The notes under the pieces: model-generated
What the model was told of the DNA's origin: nothing
Seen by the model: only the letters and a program-made list of their open reading frames with translations
The model's database searches: none
Shown: in pieces, positions 16,720 to 24,593 of the stretch
How positions within the stretch are numbered: the stretch's first letter is position 1
Layout: each line of letters begins with the position of its first letter
Program-made: the position numbers and the translations under genes
Assembly: GCF_013364155.1 (NCBI RefSeq)
Contig: NZ_CP054916.1
Location: forward strand, 1,240,001-1,304,000
Reading direction: 5' to 3'
DNA from: Streptomyces sp. NA02950
Lineage (GTDB): Bacteria; Actinomycetota; Actinomycetes; Streptomycetales; Streptomycetaceae
DNA: 64,000 nucleotides

Positions 16720-17424
16720 ATGTCAGTACTGGTCGTCTCGGGCACCGGCACCGAGATCGGCAAGACCGTCACCACGGCGGCCGTCGCCGCCGCGGCCCTG
16801 GCGCGCGGCCGGTCGGTCGCGGTGCTCAAGCCCGCGCAGACCGGGGTCGCCGGGGACGAGCGGGGCGACGTGGCCGAGGTGGCCCGGCTCGCGGGCCCGG
16901 TCACCACCCTCGAACTCGCCCGCTACCCCGAGCCGCTGGCCCCGGACACCGCGGCCCGCCGCTCCGGGCTGCCGACGGTCCGTCCCCACGAGGTGGCGGA
17001 GGCGGCCGAGAAGCTGGCCACCGAGCACGATCTGGTCCTCGTCGAGGGCGCGGGCGGGCTGCTCGTACGTTTCGACGAGGAGGGTTCGACGCTCGCGGAC
17101 GCGGCCCGGCTGCTGGCCGCCCCGGTCCTGGTCGTGGCGCATCCGGGGCTGGGCACCCTCAATACGGCCACGCTGACCACCGAGGCACTGACCGCCCGGG
17201 GGCTGGACTGCCCGGGGATCGTCATCGGCAGCTGGCCCGCCGACCCGGATCTCGCCTCCCGCTGCAATGTGACCGACCTGCCCGCGTCGGCGGGCGTACC
17301 GCTGCTGGGCGCCCTCCCGGAGCGGGCCGCCGCGCTGGACCCCGCCGACTTCCGCGCCGCGGCGCCCGGCTGGCTGGCACCGGACCTCAACGGCTCCTGG
17401 CACCCTGCGCTGTTCCCGGCGTAG
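16720..17424 (+). CDS. bioD: ATP-dependent dethiobiotin synthetase (BioD)
   Basis: 234-residue P-loop enzyme that closes the ureido ring of dethiobiotin from diaminopelargonate, CO2 and ATP. The Walker A loop is GTGTEIGKT at residues 8-16. The substrate Lys motif KPAQTG is near 39-44, and the GAGGLLVRF loop near 111-119 is family-typical. GIVIGSWP follows in the second half, near residue 167. ATG 16720 lies behind a GAAAGGCACGGAAG site. It completes the four-step late biotin pathway in this window; bioC/bioH or other pimeloyl-forming genes are not nearby. Confidence 0.92.
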   Translation: MSVLVVSGTGTEIGKTVTTAAVAAAALARGRSVAVLKPAQTGVAGDERGDVAEVARLAGPVTTLELARYPEPLAPDTAARRSGLPTVRPHEVAEAAEKLATEHDLVLVEGAGGLLVRFDEEGSTLADAARLLAAPVLVVAHPGLGTLNTATLTTEALTARGLDCPGIVIGSWPADPDLASRCNVTDLPASAGVPLLGALPERAAALDPADFRAAAPGWLAPDLNGSWHPALFPA

Positions 17425-17508
17425 CCTCACCCCCGTCCTGGGCAGAATGCCGGTACCGGTCCTCGACCGCTCGGCTCGCAGAAGTCTGCTCGAAAAATGG
17501 GGGTCCTC

Positions 17509-18207
17509 ATGCCCGTACACCGCCATACAGCCCCGCCCGACGCCGTGCATCACCCGATCTTCGCCCGCTACTGGGACCGGCTCAGTGCCGTGGCCGACGA
17601 GCGGGGCGGAGTGGCGGAGCTGCGGAGCGAACTGCTGTCCGGGCTGTCCGGCCGGGTCATCGAGATCGGGGCGGGCAACGGCCGGAACTTCCCGCACTAC
17701 CCGGAGACCGTCTCCGAGGTCGTCGCCATCGAACCGGAGCGCCATCTGAGGCGGCTGGCGGCGCGGGCGGGGCTGCGGGCGGCGGTCCCGGTGGATGTGG
17801 TGCCGGGAGTGGCGGAGGCGCTGCCGGTCAAGAGCGAGGCGTTCGACGCGGCGGTGACGTGTCTGGTGCTGTGCTCCGTACGCGATGTGCAGCGCGCCCT
17901 GGCCGAGCTGATGCGGGTGCTCAAGCCCGGCGGCGAGCTGCGCTTCCTGGAGCACAGCCGGGCGGACGGCCGGGTGATGGCCACGACGCAGCGGGTGCTG
18001 GACCGTACGGTGTGGCCGCTGCTGTTCGGCGGCTGCCACAGCGCGCGGGAGGTGCGGGCGGAGCTGGCCGTGGCGGGTTTTGAACCGGCCGAGTACCGGC
18101 GGCTGCGGGTCCCGGACCGGGGTGTGCCCACGCCGACCTCGCTCTGTCTGCTGGGGACGGTCCGCCGCCCGGAGCTTCCGGGCACCGCACCGGACCGGAT
18201 CCACTAG
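17509..18207 (+). CDS. Class I SAM-dependent methyltransferase
   Basis: 232-residue Rossmann methyltransferase. Motif I is VIEIGAGNGRNFPHY (about residues 48-62), motif II VVAIEPE, motif IV VTCLVLCSV and post-IV RVLKPGGELRFLEHS. The order and the last motif place it in the UbiE/methyltransferase-11 group found in many small-molecule pathways. ATG 17509 is preferred for the GGGGGT site 5 bp upstream; ATG 17497 is in frame but has no such site. Substrate unknown. It ends at a strong hairpin shared with the convergent toxin gene. Confidence 0.8.
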   Translation: MPVHRHTAPPDAVHHPIFARYWDRLSAVADERGGVAELRSELLSGLSGRVIEIGAGNGRNFPHYPETVSEVVAIEPERHLRRLAARAGLRAAVPVDVVPGVAEALPVKSEAFDAAVTCLVLCSVRDVQRALAELMRVLKPGGELRFLEHSRADGRVMATTQRVLDRTVWPLLFGGCHSAREVRAELAVAGFEPAEYRRLRVPDRGVPTPTSLCLLGTVRRPELPGTAPDRIH

Positions 18208-18208
18208 G

Positions 18209-18235
18209 TCCGGTCCGGTGGATTACCGGACCGGA
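18209..18235. terminator. Bidirectional hairpin TCCGGTCCGGT-N5-ACCGGACCGGA
   Basis: Perfect 11-bp stem with a 5-nt loop. It exactly fills the gap between the methyltransferase stop (18207) and the convergent toxin stop (18237). Confidence 0.75.
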
Positions 18236-18236
18236 T

Positions 18237-18602
18237 CTAAACGCTCCAGCTGCGCAGTTCATCGGCGATGGTGCGGACATCGGCGGTGCCGTCCTTGATC
18301 AGCCGGGCCAGATCCCGCACCCGCTCCGGCGAGGTGGTGATCTTCAGCCCGCTCGCCACGAGATAGGCGTAGGCGACGGCGGAGGCGAACAGGGCGTTGG
18401 CCCGCTCCAGCGCCGGGACCAGGAGCAGCAGTTGCAGCAGCGCGGCGGCCCGCTCCTGCGGATCGGTGTAGACGGGGGTGCCGAATATCTCCGCCTCGTG
18501 GCGGCTCACCGCGGCCACCAGCGCACCGTAGTCGGTGACGCGCGGATCCCCGGGGGTGTGGTGTTCGGCGGTCATCAACAGCCAGGCGAGATCGATACGC
18601 AC
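18237..18602 (-). CDS. Fic/Doc-like toxin component with degenerate active site
   Basis: 121 residues matching a Streptomyces group annotated as Fic-family toxin component: IDLAWLLMTAEHHTPGDP at the start, VTDYGALVAAVSRH, then VPALERANALFASAVAYAYL (62-81) and the closing RTIADELRSWS. In true Fic/Doc enzymes the central loop reads HxFxDGNxR. Here the His is Val62, the acidic residue is Glu66, and the Gly-Asn-Lys core is not preserved, so nucleotide transfer by the usual mechanism is doubtful. GTG 18602 starts 2 bp after the antitoxin stop, so the pair is translationally coupled. Confidence 0.65.
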   Translation of the reverse strand: MRIDLAWLLMTAEHHTPGDPRVTDYGALVAAVSRHEAEIFGTPVYTDPQERAAALLQLLLLVPALERANALFASAVAYAYLVASGLKITTSPERVRDLARLIKDGTADVRTIADELRSWSV

Positions 18603-18604
18603 GG

Positions 18605-18844
18605 TCAAGGGCGGGTCTCGCCCTCCTTGCCGAACTCCTTGCCGAACTCCTCGTCGAAGACGGAGCGGTACTGCTTCATGAAGTCGGCGGCGGCCTCCAC
18701 GAAGGTGTGGCCCGCCTCGCCCGCGTCCTGCCGGACCAGCTCCTCGATATAGCGGTTCATGCTGAGCCCCCGCTGGAGGGCACGCTCCCGGGCCACCTCG
18801 GCGGTGGCCTCGTCGACCCGCACGTTCAGCTGTGTCTTCGCCAC
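18605..18844 (-). CDS. Ribbon-helix-helix antitoxin
   Basis: 79-residue protein with an N-terminal Arc/MetJ-type ribbon-helix-helix: KTQLNVRVDEATAEVARERALQRGLSMNRYIEELV (read in sections, residues 3-37), a beta strand followed by two helices. The C-terminal half is acidic and ends in FGKE repeats that come from three copies of a 12-bp unit at 18623-18658. It precedes the toxin gene by 2 bp and lies behind a palindrome (18852-18873), the usual self-repressing layout. Confidence 0.78.
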   Translation of the reverse strand: MAKTQLNVRVDEATAEVARERALQRGLSMNRYIEELVRQDAGEAGHTFVEAAADFMKQYRSVFDEEFGKEFGKEGETRP

Positions 18845-18851
18845 ACGGCCA

Positions 18852-18873
18852 CGCTAGCGCATATTTGCTAGCG
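18852..18873. promoter_or_regulatory. Operator-like repeat CGCTAGC-N8-GCTAGCG
   Basis: Perfect 7-bp arms with an AT-rich spacer GCATATTT, 8 bp before the antitoxin start codon. Likely the binding site for the ribbon-helix-helix protein; it also lies about 75 bp before the divergent ABC gene. CTAG is rare in this genome type, which makes two copies notable. Confidence 0.6.
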
Positions 18874-18945
18874 TCAGCAAGGGCGCGCAAACGCGGCCGG
18901 ATCCCTACCATCGAGGTCTGAACCGTTCCGACACGGGGAGGCAGG

Positions 18946-19755
18946 GTGTCCACACCGGCGGCGACCAAGACGGACGGATACGCGGAGGGCGGAGCCCGCA
19001 CGGCGGCCCGCGCCCGATCCCTCACCAAGGCGTACGGCACCGGCGAGACGGCCGTGATCGCCCTGGACGCGGTGGACGTGGAGATCGAACGGGGCAGATT
19101 CACGGCGGTGATGGGCCCGTCCGGGTCCGGCAAGTCCACTCTGATGCACTGTCTGGCGGGGCTCGACACGGTCTCCTCGGGTCAGGTGTGGCTGGGTGAC
19201 ACCGAGATCACGGGGCTCGACGACCGGCAGCTGACCCAGGTGCGCCGGGACCGGGTGGGCTTTGTGTTCCAGTCGTTCAATCTGCTGCCCACGCTGAACG
19301 CGGCCGAGAACATCACGCTGCCGATGGACATCGCGGGCCAGAAGCCCGACCCCGCCTGGGTGGACCGGGTCATCGACGCCCTCGGCCTGCGCGACCGTCT
19401 GAAGCACCGGCCCGCTCAGCTGTCCGGCGGCCAGCAGCAGCGGGTGGCCTGCGCCCGGGCCCTGGCCTCCCGCCCCGACCTGATCTTCGCGGACGAGCCG
19501 ACCGGCAATCTGGACTCGCGGTCGGGCCTCGATGTGCTGGGCTTCCTGCGGGAGGCGGTCGACGAACTGGGGCAGACGGTCGTGATGGTGACCCATGACC
19601 CGAGCGCGGCCGCCCACTCCGATCTGGTGATCTACCTCAGCGACGGCCGGATCGTGGACCGGATGGAGCGGCCCACGGCCGAAGCGGTGCTGGAGCGGAT
19701 GCAGATCTTCACCCAGTCGTACACCTCCGGGGCCGGGCCGGATCCGCTGGGCTGA
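18946..19755 (+). CDS. ABC transporter ATP-binding protein, MacB/LolD type, no permease next to it
   Basis: 269-residue ATPase. Walker A is GPSGSGKST (about residues 65-73), the Q loop FQSFNLLPTLNAAENI, the signature LSGGQQQR, Walker B LIFADEPTGNLDS and the H loop VTHD. The wording matches the family that pairs with FtsX-type permeases for export of peptides, lipoproteins or drugs. GTG 18946 follows GGGGAGGCAGG. The expected FtsX permease gene is not downstream: the next gene, 82 bp on, is an F420-type oxidoreductase. The permease is therefore elsewhere or was lost. Confidence 0.88.
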   Translation: MSTPAATKTDGYAEGGARTAARARSLTKAYGTGETAVIALDAVDVEIERGRFTAVMGPSGSGKSTLMHCLAGLDTVSSGQVWLGDTEITGLDDRQLTQVRRDRVGFVFQSFNLLPTLNAAENITLPMDIAGQKPDPAWVDRVIDALGLRDRLKHRPAQLSGGQQQRVACARALASRPDLIFADEPTGNLDSRSGLDVLGFLREAVDELGQTVVMVTHDPSAAAHSDLVIYLSDGRIVDRMERPTAEAVLERMQIFTQSYTSGAGPDPLG

Positions 19756-19837
19756 GATCACCGGCAGGGCCCCGCTCCGCGCCAACCGGAGCTTGTCTCC
19801 GATACGTTGATCACCATCACGATCCGGAGGGGGCTTC

Positions 19838-20737
19838 ATGACCAGGCCATTCCGCTTTGGTGTCAATCTGCTCGCGCTGGAGTCGGGCGAGGCATGGCGG
19901 GAGAAGTGCCGCCGGGCCGAACGGCTGGGCTACGACGTGCTGATGGTGCCCGACCACCTCGGCATGCCCGCGCCGTTCCCGGCCCTGGTGGCCGCCGCCG
20001 AGGTCACGAAGCGTCCGCGGCTCGGCACCTTCGTGCTCAACCTGGGGTTCTGGAATCCCACGCTGCTCGCCCGTGAGGTGGCCACCTGTGACGCGCTCAC
20101 CGGCGGGCGGCTGGAGCTGGGGCTGGGCACCGGCTACGTCAAGGCCGAACACGACGGCGCCGGGCTGCCGTTCGGCTCACCGAAGGAGCGGGTGGACCAT
20201 CTGGAGCACACGGTGGGCGAGTTGGCGCGGCTGTTCGGCGACCCCGAGCAGCAGCCGCGCCCCGCGCAGACCCCGCGCCCGCCGCTGCTGCTCGGCGGCA
20301 ACGGCAACCGGCTGCTGCGGCTGGCCGCCCGCCACGCGGACATCGCGGCCTTCACCGGCGCGGCGCAGGCGCCCGGACAGCCGCCCGGCACCATGCACCT
20401 GATCAGCCCTGAGGCGCTGGAGGAACGGGTGGCGGCCTACCGCGGCTTCGCCGCCGACGCGGGCCGGCCCGCCGACGGCGCCGAGCTCAACTATCTGGTC
20501 CAGGTGGTCGCGGACAGCGGCGACCGCCGCGCCACCGCCCGCGAACTGGGCCGCTACGGACCGGAGCTCAGCGAGGACGCGTTGCTGGCCCACCCCGCCC
20601 TGCTGCTGGGCCGTCCCCAGGAGATGGCGGAACAGCTCCGGGCGCACCGCGAGCGGTTCGGTTTGTCGTACTTCACCGTGCTGGAGCCGAACATGGAGGT
20701 GTTCGCCCCGGTGATCCAGGAACTGCACGGCAGTTGA
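19838..20737 (+). CDS. F420-dependent LLM-class oxidoreductase (TIGR03621-like)
   Basis: 299-residue TIM-barrel enzyme of the luciferase-like monooxygenase superfamily. N-terminal FRFGVNLLALESGEAWREKC, YDVLMVPDHLG, GTFVLNLGFWNPTLLAREVAT and GGRLELGLGTGYV are typical of the actinobacterial F420-using branch. PRPPLLLGGNGNRLLRLAARHAD marks the cofactor phosphate region. The substrate cannot be inferred. ATG 19838 lies behind GATCCGGAGGGGGCTTC. A separate GNAT gene follows. Confidence 0.82.
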   Translation: MTRPFRFGVNLLALESGEAWREKCRRAERLGYDVLMVPDHLGMPAPFPALVAAAEVTKRPRLGTFVLNLGFWNPTLLAREVATCDALTGGRLELGLGTGYVKAEHDGAGLPFGSPKERVDHLEHTVGELARLFGDPEQQPRPAQTPRPPLLLGGNGNRLLRLAARHADIAAFTGAAQAPGQPPGTMHLISPEALEERVAAYRGFAADAGRPADGAELNYLVQVVADSGDRRATARELGRYGPELSEDALLAHPALLLGRPQEMAEQLRAHRERFGLSYFTVLEPNMEVFAPVIQELHGS

Positions 20738-20817
20738 CGGACGGGACGGGCCCGCGACCGATCGCGACCGACCCCTCGGGGAATGTCCGTCGACGCCGGA
20801 GCCGGTCCGATGATGGG

Positions 20818-21252
20818 ATGCCAGCTGTGAACGATCTCCGAATACGGGCCGCGACCCCCGACGACCTCGATGCTGTGCTCGCCTTCTGGAAGCGGGCGGC
20901 CGAGGGGACGAGCATCAGCGACGACCGGGACGGGGTGGCCCGGCTGCTCTCCCGGGACCCGGAGTCGCTGCTGCTGGCCGAGCGGGACGGCGATCTCGCC
21001 GGAACCCTGATCGCGGGCTTCGACGGCTGGCGCTGCCATCTGTACCGGCTGGCCGTCCACCCCGGCCAGCGGCGCCGGGGCGTGGCGTCCGCGCTGCTGA
21101 GGGCGGCCGAGGAACGGTTCGTCGCGCTGGGCGGGCGCCGCGGCGACGCCATGGTGCTCAAGGAGAACGCGCTCGCCCATCACGCCTGGAGCGCGGCGGG
21201 CTATGCCCCCCAGCCGCAGTGGAGCCGGTGGGTCAAACCGCTCGGCTCCTGA
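20818..21252 (+). CDS. GNAT family N-acetyltransferase
   Basis: 144-residue acetyltransferase. It opens LRIRAATPDDLDAVLAFWKRA, the strand-helix start of the GNAT fold. The acetyl-CoA site is AVHPGQRRRGVASALLRAAEE (R/Q-x-x-G-x-G/A pattern at QRRRGVA). NALAHHAWSAAGYAP near the end fits the last strand. ATG 20818 is used; GTG 20827 is three codons later and also possible. Acceptor unknown. Confidence 0.8.
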   Translation: MPAVNDLRIRAATPDDLDAVLAFWKRAAEGTSISDDRDGVARLLSRDPESLLLAERDGDLAGTLIAGFDGWRCHLYRLAVHPGQRRRGVASALLRAAEERFVALGGRRGDAMVLKENALAHHAWSAAGYAPQPQWSRWVKPLGS

Positions 21253-21483
21253 ATGCCCCGCCCTCTCGGGCCCGCCCAAGCCTGCCCACGTCCGCCCGGC
21301 CCTCGGCACTTTGCCGATCCTTTACCATGGACGCGGGACACGGCGCCTCGTTGCGCCGCGGTCCGCCGACCCTCCAGCCGAAAGGTGTGAGCGTCCGCCC
21401 ATGGGCGAGCCTCCCAGTAGTCCCCGGAGCCGACATCGCGCGTTCCTTCCGTCCCTGCCGGATCATGGGACGGAGGTGAACCG
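21253..21483 (+). other. Non-coding, probably structured leader of the CNNM gene pair
   Basis: 231 bp without a convincing gene. It contains CGGCGC-CTCGTT-GCGCCG (21341-21358), the 10-bp palindrome GCCCATGGGC near 21399-21408, and a loop-rich middle part including CCGAAAGGTGTGAGCG. The tandem transporter genes behind it belong to a metal-transport-linked family, so an ion-sensing RNA is possible. It does not match the M-box or yybP consensus as I know them. Confidence 0.35.
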
Positions 21484-22905
21484 ATGACCGAAGTCCTCCT
21501 CCTGGTCGTGGCACTCCTGCTGGCGCTCGCCTGTGGCGCCTTCGTCGCGGCGGAGTTCTCGCTGACCACGGTCGAGCGCAGCGAGCTCGAGCGGGCGGCG
21601 GAGCGCGGGGAGCGGGGCGCGGCCGGTGCCCTGAAGGCCGCGCGCAGCCTGACCTACCAGCTCTCCGGGGCGCAGCTCGGCATCACCGTCACCAACCTGA
21701 TCGTCGGTATGCTCGCCGAACCGTCGGTGGCCGCCCTGCTGGCCGCTCCGCTCACCGCCATCGGCATCCCGGATTCCGCCGTCCATTCGGTCGCCCTGGT
21801 GACCGGAACCGCCCTGTCCACCGTGGTGCTGATGGTGGTCGGTGAGCTGGTCCCGAAGAACTGGGCGATCTCCCGGCCGCTGCCGGTCGCCAAGGCCGTC
21901 GCCACCCCGCAGCGGGTCTTCAGCGCCGTCTTCCGCCCGTTGATCACCCATCTCAACAACACCGCGAACCGCACCGTGCGCCGGATGGGCCTGGAGCCCG
22001 CCGAGGAGCTCGCCTCCGCGCGCGGACCGCAGGAGCTGGTCGCGCTCGCCCGGCACTCCGCGAAGGAAGGGGCGCTGGAGGAGGGCACCGCCGAGCTGTT
22101 CGTGCGCACCCTCAGTCTGGCGGAGCTCACCGCGCAGAACGTGATGACCCCGCGGGTGCAGGTCATCACGCTGGACGAGCGGGCCACCGCGGAGGACGTG
22201 GCCAACGCGACCCGCGCCACCGGACTGTCCCGCTTCCCCGTCTACCGCGGCAGCCTGGACACCGTCGTCGGCGTCGTCCACATCAAGGACGTCCTGACGA
22301 TCCCCGCCGACGAGCGGCTGCGCCACCTGGTGTCCGGGCTGGTGCGCGAACCGCTCTTCGTCCCCGAGTCGCTCACCGTGGACCGGCTGCTGGACCGGCT
22401 GTCCGCCAAGCGCAGCATGGCCGTGGTCATCGACGAGTACGGCGGCACGGCCGGTGTGGTCACCCTGGAGGACATCGTCGAGGAGGTGGTCGGCGAGGTC
22501 CGCGATGAGCACGATCCGCAGGAGACCCCCGATCTGGCCCCGGCGGGCGAGGACCCGGAGGGCCGTGCGCTGTACGACGCGGACGGCTCGGTCCGCGTCG
22601 ATCAGCTGGAGCAGGTCGGGCTGCGGGTGCCCCCGGGCCCGTACGAGACGCTGGCCGGGCTGATCGCGACCGAGCTGGGCCGTATCCCGGCCGACGGCGA
22701 CACCGTCGAGCTCGCGGGCTGGTGGTTCGAGGTGCTGAACGCGGGGGGTCACCGGGCCGCCCGGGTCCGGCTGCGGGCCCCGCTGCCCGGTGCGGGCGGG
22801 GGCGCCGGGACGGCCGGGGACGGCGGCGGTGACGGCAGGGGGGCAGGCGGCCGGGGCCGCAAGGGGTCCGCCCGCGCCAAGGGTGACAAGGGGGCGGGCC
22901 GATGA
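21484..22905 (+). CDS. CNNM/CBS/CorC-domain membrane protein (hemolysin-like family)
   Basis: 473 residues. An N-terminal DUF21/CNNM membrane part with about four hydrophobic segments (to about residue 180) includes AAEFSLTTVERSELE, SGAQLGITVTNLIVG and VGELVPKNWAI. Two CBS domains follow (VMTPRVQVITLDERAT and VDRLLDRLSAKRSMAVVIDEYGG), then GGTAGVVTLEDIVEEVVG and a CorC/HlyC C-terminal domain with WWFEVL. The tail is Gly/Ala/Lys-rich and disordered. The family is linked to Mg/Co export. Its stop overlaps the next start as ATGA. Confidence 0.88.
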   Translation: MTEVLLLVVALLLALACGAFVAAEFSLTTVERSELERAAERGERGAAGALKAARSLTYQLSGAQLGITVTNLIVGMLAEPSVAALLAAPLTAIGIPDSAVHSVALVTGTALSTVVLMVVGELVPKNWAISRPLPVAKAVATPQRVFSAVFRPLITHLNNTANRTVRRMGLEPAEELASARGPQELVALARHSAKEGALEEGTAELFVRTLSLAELTAQNVMTPRVQVITLDERATAEDVANATRATGLSRFPVYRGSLDTVVGVVHIKDVLTIPADERLRHLVSGLVREPLFVPESLTVDRLLDRLSAKRSMAVVIDEYGGTAGVVTLEDIVEEVVGEVRDEHDPQETPDLAPAGEDPEGRALYDADGSVRVDQLEQVGLRVPPGPYETLAGLIATELGRIPADGDTVELAGWWFEVLNAGGHRAARVRLRAPLPGAGGGAGTAGDGGGDGRGAGGRGRKGSARAKGDKGAGR

Positions 22906-23906
22906 CCGCGGTCCAGCTGATGATCGGTCTGCTGACACTGTTCGTCAACGCGTTCTTCGTCGGGGCCGAGTTCGCCCTGATCTCGGTCCGGCGCAGCCAG
23001 ATCGAGCCCCATGCCGACCAGGGGGACCGGCGGGCCCGCGCGGTGCTGTGGGGCCTGGAGCACGTCTCCGCGCTGCTGGCCGCGGCCCAGCTGGGCATCA
23101 CGCTGTGCACGCTGGTGCTGGGCGCCGTGGCGGAACCGGCCATCGCGCATCTGATGGAGCCGGTCTTCCACGCGGTGGGGCTGCCCCTGGGCCTGGTCCA
23201 CCCCGTGTCGTTCGTGATCGCGCTGAGCCTGGCGACCTATCTGCACATGCTCTTCGGCGAGATGGTGCCGAAGAACGTGGCGCTGGCCGAGCCGGTGCGC
23301 ACCGCCCTGCTGCTCGGCCCGCCGCTGGTCGGGCTCGCCCGTGCGCTGCGTCCGGTGATCTTCACCGTCAACGCCTTCGCCAACGGTCTGCTGAAGCTGT
23401 TGCGGGTGGAGCCCAAGGGCGAGGTGGCGGCCACCTTCTCGGACGACGAACTGGCCCGTATGGTCTCGGACTCCAGCGAGGCCGGGCTGCTGGACGACCG
23501 GGCCACCGAGCGGCTGCGGGAGGCCCTGGAGCTGGGCCGCCGCCGGGTGCGGGATGTGGTGCTGCCCATGGAGCGGGTGGTCTCCGCCCGGCTCGGGGTG
23601 ACCCCCGAGGAGCTGGAGGAGCTGTCGGCCCGGTCGGGCTTCTCCCGGTTCCCGGTGGTCGACGGCTCCGGGCGGATCGTGGGCTATCTGCATGTGAAGG
23701 ACGCGCTGGACGCCCGGCCGCGTGAGGTGCCGTTCCGCCCCGACCAGCTGCGGCCGATCCCCCGGGTGCGGTCCCAGACACCGCTGGACGACGTGCTCAC
23801 CGCGATGCGCGACAGCGGCACCCACCTCGCCGCGGTGATCGGCGCGGCGGGCCGGCTGGAGGGGCTGGTGACCATGGAGGACGTGCTGCGCGAGCTGGTC
23901 GCCTGA
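22902..23906 (+). CDS. CNNM/CBS-domain membrane protein, second of a pair
   Basis: 334 residues with the same membrane domain (GAEFALISVRRSQIE, AAAQLGITLCTLVLG, FGEMVPKNVALAEPV) and two CBS domains ending RLEGLVTMEDVLRELVA. Unlike its upstream neighbour it lacks the CorC/HlyC domain and the charged tail. The ATGA overlap at 22902-22905 couples translation of the two. Such tandem pairs are common in actinobacteria and probably form a heteromeric transporter. Confidence 0.88.
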   Translation: MTAVQLMIGLLTLFVNAFFVGAEFALISVRRSQIEPHADQGDRRARAVLWGLEHVSALLAAAQLGITLCTLVLGAVAEPAIAHLMEPVFHAVGLPLGLVHPVSFVIALSLATYLHMLFGEMVPKNVALAEPVRTALLLGPPLVGLARALRPVIFTVNAFANGLLKLLRVEPKGEVAATFSDDELARMVSDSSEAGLLDDRATERLREALELGRRRVRDVVLPMERVVSARLGVTPEELEELSARSGFSRFPVVDGSGRIVGYLHVKDALDARPREVPFRPDQLRPIPRVRSQTPLDDVLTAMRDSGTHLAAVIGAAGRLEGLVTMEDVLRELVA

Positions 23907-23948
23907 GCCCGGAGATATGCCCCGGCCCGGGGACCGCGACCCCGCCCC

Positions 23949-24212
23949 TCACTCCTCGGCGCGTCTGGACTCATGGGCGATGATGCACGCCTGCCAGTGC
24001 GCCAGTGCCTCGGCCCGGCCGCCGCCGCTCTCCTCGGCGACGGCCAGCAGCGCGTCTGCGGCCATCGCGGCGAGCCGCACCGCGACCCGGCACACATCGC
24101 GCGTCTCCAGCGGCTCCAGCAGGGCCGCCGCGCCCTCTCCGTCGTCGGCGAGCGCGGCGGCGACGATGGCCATGGTCGTACGGTCGCATTCAAAGGCATC
24201 CACGCCGAGCAC
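23949..24212 (-). CDS. Small hypothetical protein, Ala-rich helical
   Basis: 87 residues, not recognised. Composition is helical and acidic, with two Cys (one in FECDRT, one in WQACII) and one in DVCRVAVRLAAMAADALLAVAEES. Third-position GC supports coding. The start is GTG 24212 (CTCGGCGTGGATGCC follows). It converges on the CNNM pair and has no clear partner. Confidence 0.5.
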   Translation of the reverse strand: MLGVDAFECDRTTMAIVAAALADDGEGAAALLEPLETRDVCRVAVRLAAMAADALLAVAEESGGGRAEALAHWQACIIAHESRRAEE

Positions 24213-24261
24213 ACTGCCCCGCCGGACCCCGGGCGGAACCCGGCGCGGTCCAACCGGGGTA

Positions 24262-24492
24262 TCACCCCTGGGGACGCGGCCCCGGCCGGGTGGCGGACGG
24301 GTCGTAGCGGAAGACGACGTACTCGATCCGGCCGAGCACCTTGACCCTGTTCGTGCGCCGGTAGAGCTCGGGTGGCCGGAAGATGTTGTCGTCGAAGATG
24401 TCAGCGCCGGGCTCCAGATTCCAGCTGACGGTCGTCCCGTTCCGCGCCCCGCCCTCGAAGTAGATGTGGGTCATCGCCATGCGGCTCATCAT
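24262..24492 (-). CDS. Small hypothetical protein
   Basis: 76 residues (MMSRMAMTHIYFEGGARN...). The middle is well ordered in appearance (VSWNLEPGADIFDDNIFRPPELYRRTNRVKVLGRIEYVVFRYD in short pieces), suggesting a beta-rich small fold. The tail is Pro/Arg-rich. ATG 24492 has GGTGG 6 bp upstream; ATG 24480 and 24474 are alternatives. Family not recognised. Confidence 0.5.
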   Translation of the reverse strand: MMSRMAMTHIYFEGGARNGTTVSWNLEPGADIFDDNIFRPPELYRRTNRVKVLGRIEYVVFRYDPSATRPGPRPQG

Positions 24493-24593
24493 GCTCGCCA
24501 CCGGCGACCCGCGCAGCACACCGGTACGGGAACACCTGCGCGGGGTGGGTACCTACCGGTCGGTCTGGCGCCCCGGATAGGATCGTCCGCGCC

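Noticed and set aside
21253..21483. M-box or yybP-ykoY riboswitch
   Set aside because: The conserved cores of these RNAs are not present.
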